NCBI GenBank assembly: GCA_964436315.1
Contig: CAYTCZ010000135.1
Location: 1 to 9,807 of the forward strand
Source: CAYTCZ01 sp964436315
GTDB taxonomy: Bacteria > Actinomycetota > Thermoleophilia > Gaiellales > Gaiellaceae
DNA: 9,807 nucleotides
Reading direction: 5' to 3'
Part shown: positions 7,250 through 9,807 of the stretch, piece by piece
How the letters are laid out: every line of letters begins with the position of its first letter
Numbering within the stretch: the stretch's first letter is position 1
Translations under genes and position numbers: made by a program
The notes under the pieces: generated by a model
What the model was told of the DNA's origin: nothing
Database searches by the model: none
The model's input: only the letters and a program-made list of their open reading frames with translations

Positions 7250-8442
7250 CAGATTGACCGGTAGTTGATCACCTGCCGCTCACCTGTGTCCGCCGACCGT
7301 GCAATCGTTCCGAGAATCTCGTCACAGCGATAGCCGTCCTCGAGAGTCGCACCGCGAGGCTCGATCGGCGTGTCGTCTTTGATCGCCGTCAGCAGATGGA
7401 GCAACTCGTGGACGAAGTTGTCCTCCCAGCCGATCATGTGTCCGTGCGGCCACCAGTGCTCCCAGTACGGGTGATACGCCTCGGAGACGAGAACGTTTCG
7501 GAAGCCTTGCGCCCGCTCACCGGGCTTCGAGTCGCCGAAGTGCGCCAGGAGCTCGTTCTGCCGCTCCGAATCGAAGAGGAGCGAGCCTTTCGAGCCGTTG
7601 ATCTCCCAGCGCATCTGGTTCTTCCGTCCGAGCGCGAATCTCGTCGCCTCGTACGTCCCGATGGCTCCGTTGTCGAACTCGACGGTCGCCTGGAATGCGT
7701 CGTCGACGTCGACTTTTCCGCCCGGTCGCTCTGCGATGAACGTCTTCATGATCCCGTTTACTGCGACCGGCTCGCCGCAGAGATAGCGCGACTGGTCGAC
7801 GACGTGGGCGCCAAGGTCTCCGAGCGCCCCGGAGCCGGCGATCGACTTGTCGAGACGCCAGACCTTCGGGAACTCAGGGTCGATGATCCACTCCTGGTGG
7901 TAGCGGCCCCGGAAGTGGAACAGCTCGCCGAGCTCGCCCGAATCGATGATCTCCTTCGCAAGGATGATCGCCGGATAGAACCGGTAGTTGTAGGCGGTCA
8001 TATGCTTGACGCCAGTGGCTGCGACCTGTTTCCAGATCTCGTAGCTCTCGTCCGGATCCCGTCCGAGCGGTTTTTCACAGATCACGTGCTTTCCCGCTTT
8101 CGCGGCGGCAACGGTCGGCTCGAGATGCATGTCGTTCGGCCCACCGTTGTCAAAGACCTGGACGTCGGGATCTTCGACGACGTTCCGCCAGTCGGTTGTG
8201 TACTTCTCGTAGCCGTAGCGCCTTGCGGCCTCCGCGACAGCCTCCTCGTTTCGGCCGGCGATCGAAACGAGCTTTGGGACGTACGGTGGAGGCCACGTCA
8301 TGTACCCGATCTTCTTCAGCGCGTTCGAGTGCGCCTTGCCCATGAAGGCGTAGCCGAGCATGCCGATCCCGATCGGCTCGATATCGGTCGCCGCCGCTGC
8401 GTCCCCCATTGTTACGAAGCCAACTTGTGCCTCTCCTGGCAT
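7249..8442 (-). CDS. Gfo/Idh/MocA family oxidoreductase, levoglucosan dehydrogenase (LgdA)-like
   Basis: A 397-residue NAD(P)-dependent sugar dehydrogenase. The Rossmann domain starts after a 22-residue leader with GIGMLGYAFMG (25-35), C122-E123-K124-P125 holds the catalytic Lys, and YNYR is at 151-154. The C-terminal domain has GSGALGDLGAHVVD at 203-216, with H213 and D216 as the catalytic pair. From memory, several stretches match bacterial levoglucosan dehydrogenase and related 3-keto-glycoside-forming enzymes: FMGKAHS, a W-P-P-P segment at 50-53, SIAGSGALGD, and VDVDD at 244-248. These enzymes oxidise the C3 hydroxyl of a hexose unit with NAD+. The ATG at 8442 is backed by a near-perfect Shine-Dalgarno 8 nt upstream. 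It follows a TIM barrel gene after 47 nt and overlaps the SDR by one base. Subfamily assignment is moderately sure; the real substrate could be another anhydrosugar, glycoside or cyclitol. Confidence 0.93.
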   Translation of the reverse strand: MPGEAQVGFVTMGDAAAATDIEPIGIGMLGYAFMGKAHSNALKKIGYMTWPPPYVPKLVSIAGRNEEAVAEAARRYGYEKYTTDWRNVVEDPDVQVFDNGGPNDMHLEPTVAAAKAGKHVICEKPLGRDPDESYEIWKQVAATGVKHMTAYNYRFYPAIILAKEIIDSGELGELFHFRGRYHQEWIIDPEFPKVWRLDKSIAGSGALGDLGAHVVDQSRYLCGEPVAVNGIMKTFIAERPGGKVDVDDAFQATVEFDNGAIGTYEATRFALGRKNQMRWEINGSKGSLLFDSERQNELLAHFGDSKPGERAQGFRNVLVSEAYHPYWEHWWPHGHMIGWEDNFVHELLHLLTAIKDDTPIEPRGATLEDGYRCDEILGTIARSADTGERQVINYRSI

Positions 8443-8450
8443 CCGTCAGT

Positions 8451-8458
8451 ACCTCCTT
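8451..8458 (-). promoter_or_regulatory. Ribosome binding site for the LgdA-like gene
   Basis: The minus strand reads AAGGAGGT, a full match to the anti-Shine-Dalgarno core, 8 nt before the ATG at 8442. It decides the start over an internal ATG 11 codons later, which has no such site. It abuts the base of the intercistronic hairpin. Confidence 0.85.
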
Positions 8459-8497
8459 AGCGTGAGGGATCGAGCGCAAGCGAGATCGCTCACGCTA
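8458..8497 (-). repeat. Intercistronic stem-loop over the stop codon of the first gene
   Basis: An inverted repeat pairs TAGCGTGAG (8458-8466) with CTCACGCTA (8489-8497), then, after one G/G mismatch, GATC (8468-8471) with GATC (8484-8487). That leaves a 12-nt loop. In the minus-strand mRNA the hairpin contains the TGA stop of the 326-aa TIM barrel gene (8492-8490) and ends at the first base of the next gene's Shine-Dalgarno. No U-run follows, so it is not a classical terminator. It could protect the upstream message from 3'-exonuclease or adjust relative expression of the two genes. The structure is seen; the role is inferred. Confidence 0.6.
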
Positions 8498-9470
8498 GCC
8501 ACCAAGCCTGGCCGGGCTCGAGGGGCTTCTTGATGATCAGCGGCTTCAAGAACTGGATCGCCTGTTCGCAGCCGTCTTCTTCGGACATGACCGGATCCTC
8601 ATGCTCGAACGAGAGGACGTAGTCGTAGCCGACTTCGAGGAGCGCAGTCATGACCCGCCTCCAGTTGACATCTCCCCACCCAGGCACGCGATAACGGGCA
8701 GCTCGGTCAGGACGCTGCCACGAGCCCGTGGAGGTGACGCCGTCTTTCGCCAGGATGTCCTGCTGGAGCTCCCAGTCCTTTGCATGAACGTGGAAGATCC
8801 GGCTCCCGAACGTCTTGATGAAGATCACCGGATCGATCATCTGCCAGACCATGTGCGCCGGATCGAAGTTGAAGCCCCAGTCATCACGGTTCAGGCGTTT
8901 GACCGCCTCCTCGGCCGTGTAGATGTTGTAGGCGATCTCCGTTGGGTGCACCTCGTGTGCGAAACGCACCCCGAGCTTCTTGAATTCGTCGAGGATCGGA
9001 TCCCACCGCTCCAAGAAGAGTTCCCAGCCCTCCTCGTAGATCTCGAGGCGCTGCGGCGGCCAGATGTACCAGCTCTCCCAAACGGTCGAGCCGAAGAAGC
9101 CGACGACCGTCTCGATCTCGAGCGCGGACGCAACCTGCGCGGTCTTGATCGTGTGCTCGCGCCCGAACTTCCACATCTCCTCTTTGTCTGAGGTGCCCGC
9201 CCATTCATCCAGACTCGCGTCCTTGAACGGCAGCACCATCTGTGACGAGAGATGGTTCGACAGCGCCGAGATCTCGATTCCGCGGTCGGCAAGCATCTTC
9301 TTGATGCCCTTGGCATAACTCGGATCCTCGGCGGCCTTGTCTGTGTCAAAGTGATTCGAGCCTCGCCAAGCGGCAAGTTCGAACATCTCGTAGCCGAGGC
9401 CGGCTGCGTAGTCGGCGACTTCCTCGAGCGGTTTGTCGTTGAACAGAACCGTAAACAGACCGATCTTCAT
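8490..9470 (-). CDS. Sugar phosphate isomerase/epimerase-like TIM barrel protein (326 aa), first gene of the operon
   Basis: A xylose-isomerase-like TIM barrel protein with a complete divalent-metal site: E173 and H175 (AHEVHP), D203 and H206 (NFDPAH), H229 (FHVHAKD) and E289 (SFEHED). At 326 residues it belongs to the longer members. The stretch HPTEIAYN...NFDPAH...W-Q-M-I-D-P...FHVHAKD recalls the barrel subunits that act on 3-keto-glycosides (the LgdB proteins of levoglucosan breakdown and C-glycoside deglycosidase alpha subunits), which do beta-elimination or hydration after C3 oxidation. That match is from memory. The start is ATG at 9470 (MKIGLFTVLF), chosen because AAGGAGGAGG sits 8 nt upstream; an in-frame start 57 codons earlier would add sequence with no domain character. 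A hairpin spans its stop codon. Being first, with an LgdA-like dehydrogenase next, it fits an oxidation-then-elimination pair. Confidence 0.93.
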   Translation of the reverse strand: MKIGLFTVLFNDKPLEEVADYAAGLGYEMFELAAWRGSNHFDTDKAAEDPSYAKGIKKMLADRGIEISALSNHLSSQMVLPFKDASLDEWAGTSDKEEMWKFGREHTIKTAQVASALEIETVVGFFGSTVWESWYIWPPQRLEIYEEGWELFLERWDPILDEFKKLGVRFAHEVHPTEIAYNIYTAEEAVKRLNRDDWGFNFDPAHMVWQMIDPVIFIKTFGSRIFHVHAKDWELQQDILAKDGVTSTGSWQRPDRAARYRVPGWGDVNWRRVMTALLEVGYDYVLSFEHEDPVMSEEDGCEQAIQFLKPLIIKKPLEPGQAWWLA

Positions 9471-9478
9471 CCCCTGAA

Positions 9479-9488
9479 CCTCCTCCTT
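9479..9488 (-). promoter_or_regulatory. Ribosome binding site of the first gene
   Basis: The minus strand reads AAGGAGGAGG, 8 nt before the ATG at 9470. It contains two overlapping AGGAGG cores and fixes the start of the 326-aa TIM barrel protein. Confidence 0.85.
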
Positions 9489-9652
9489 TTGCGCGGTCCC
9501 AAACTGCGTGTTGCGGCTTTCCTCTGCCCGGCGGGCTAATCGATCAGCCGGCATCATCTCCCTTCCAGCCATTCGGTGTCGCAGATGGTCGCTCCGGTAG
9601 GTACGCACTTCGCGTGGCCGCGCGAAAACCGAGCAGGCCAAGGACGCAGGGA

Positions 9653-9681
9653 GCGTTCATATTGGTCTGAAATATGAGCGC
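9653..9681. promoter_or_regulatory. 29-bp spaced palindrome, candidate operator
   Basis: GCGTTCATATT (9653-9663) and AATATGAGCGC (9671-9681) are inverted copies matching at 10 of 11 positions, separated by 7 nt (GGTCTGA). The AT-rich core stands out in GC-rich surroundings, and the site lies upstream of the first gene of the operon, as expected for a dimeric repressor or activator (IclR, GntR, LacI and TetR types all use such sites). Which family binds cannot be told. Binding is inferred from symmetry and position only. Confidence 0.5.
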
Positions 9682-9684
9682 GAC

Positions 9685-9714
9685 AGAGATTCTCGGCTCA
9701 AGCCGAGAATCTCT
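9685..9714. repeat. Perfect 14-bp inverted repeat (hairpin)
   Basis: AGAGATTCTCGGCT (9685-9698) and AGCCGAGAATCTCT (9701-9714) are exact inverse complements around CA, or a 13-bp stem with a TCAA loop. It lies 3 nt from the spaced palindrome. No T-run follows on either strand, so it does not look like a factor-independent terminator. It may be a second operator, a 5'-leader hairpin or a transcript-end hairpin for an unseen gene. Confidence 0.6.
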
Positions 9715-9725
9715 ATGAAGAGCGC

Positions 9726-9758
9726 CGGTGCTCGCTTCTGCTCGCACCGTTTCTTTTT
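9726..9758 (+). terminator. Possible weak terminator on the plus strand
   Basis: CGGTGC (9726-9731) pairs with GCACCG (9744-9749) around a 12-nt loop, and TTTCTTTTT follows at 9750-9758. Stem plus T-run is the shape of a factor-independent terminator reading rightward, but the stem is only 6 bp, the loop is large and no plus-strand gene lies to its left. The loop region also contains a direct repeat, GCTCGC-TTCT-GCTCGC (9730-9745). Confidence 0.25.
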
Positions 9759-9807
9759 GATCAGCCTTCTGCCCGCGGCAAAAGGTTGTGCGACGGCTTG
9801 CAGCCGG

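Larger units (their letters stand above)
9471..9807 (-). promoter_or_regulatory. Non-coding leader and promoter region of the operon
   Basis: These 337 bases hold no frame with protein-like composition on either strand. Reading leftward they contain, in order: a T-run/hairpin area at 9726-9758, a perfect 14-bp hairpin at 9685-9714, a 29-bp spaced palindrome at 9653-9681, a small TTCGCG/CGCGAA inverted pair at 9609-9626, and the ribosome binding site at 9479-9488. A possible promoter is TTGAGC (9701-9696) and CATATT (9676-9671) with 19 nt between them; the -10 match is only 4 of 6 and the spacing is long, so this is weak. If it is right, the spaced palindrome overlaps the -10 and the leader is roughly 190 nt. 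No regulator gene is visible; one could lie beyond the right edge. Confidence 0.5.

Noticed and set aside
7396..8460. A 354-codon open frame on the plus strand opposite the LgdA-like gene.
   Set aside because: Long but shapeless translation lying wholly over a clear dehydrogenase gene; a mirror effect of biased codon use.
9471..9641. A 57-codon N-terminal extension of the first TIM barrel protein.
   Set aside because: Family members start at MKIG-type beta-1, and the strong ribosome binding site lies directly before ATG 9470.
9765..9785. Imperfect inverted repeat CCTTCTGCC / GGCAAAAGG near the right edge.
   Set aside because: Eight of nine pairs with a 3-nt loop and no T-run on the exit side; too short and too near the edge to interpret.
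1..9807. CRISPR arrays, tRNA or rRNA genes, insertion sequences, transposases, phage genes.
   Set aside because: No regularly spaced repeats, no cloverleaf-like or rRNA-like sequence and no transposase or integrase motif were seen on either strand.

Overview
The window is visibly GC-rich and every gene in it reads leftward (minus strand). It looks like one long catabolic operon from a free-living, high-GC bacterium. Strong AGGAGG-type ribosome binding sites, GTG and TTG starts, and the mix of Gfo/Idh/MocA, SDR and TIM-barrel isomerase genes would suit an actinomycete or thermoleophilic actinobacterium, or a Chloroflexota member. That placement is inference; the window has no rRNA, tRNA or marker gene.

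Layout in transcription order. The right end (about 9471-9807) is a non-coding leader and promoter region. It carries two adjacent inverted repeats and strong ribosome binding sites further in. Then follow: a 326-aa xylose-isomerase-like TIM barrel protein (9470-8490); a 397-aa Gfo/Idh/MocA dehydrogenase resembling levoglucosan dehydrogenase (8442-7249); an SDR (7249-6473); an aldehyde dehydrogenase (6426-4969); an MBL-fold hydrolase (4963-3998); a second, shorter TIM barrel protein (3971-3141); a second Gfo/Idh/MocA protein (3130-2042); a second SDR (2045-1284); an internally shortened SMP-30/gluconolactonase-like gene (1250-840); a third SDR (843-55); and the first 19 codons of a further gene that leaves the window (58-1). 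Spacing runs from 4-bp overlaps to 47-bp gaps, so co-transcription is likely.

The order TIM barrel - Gfo/Idh/MocA - SDR occurs twice, and each block is followed by a hydrolase of a lactonase-containing fold (MBL in one, SMP-30 in the other). Two Gfo/Idh/MocA enzymes plus two TIM barrel enzymes is the parts list of the known oxidation-elimination-hydration-reduction route for levoglucosan (LgdA, LgdB1, LgdB2, LgdC) and of related 3-keto-glycoside and C-glycoside deglycosylation systems. The working picture is a cytoplasmic pathway that oxidises an unusual sugar, anhydrosugar, glycoside or cyclitol to a keto form, rearranges or eliminates it on the TIM barrels, and oxidises the products through SDRs, a lactone step and an aldehyde dehydrogenase to a carboxylic acid. 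The substrate cannot be read from the sequence. No transporter, kinase or regulator gene is in the window.
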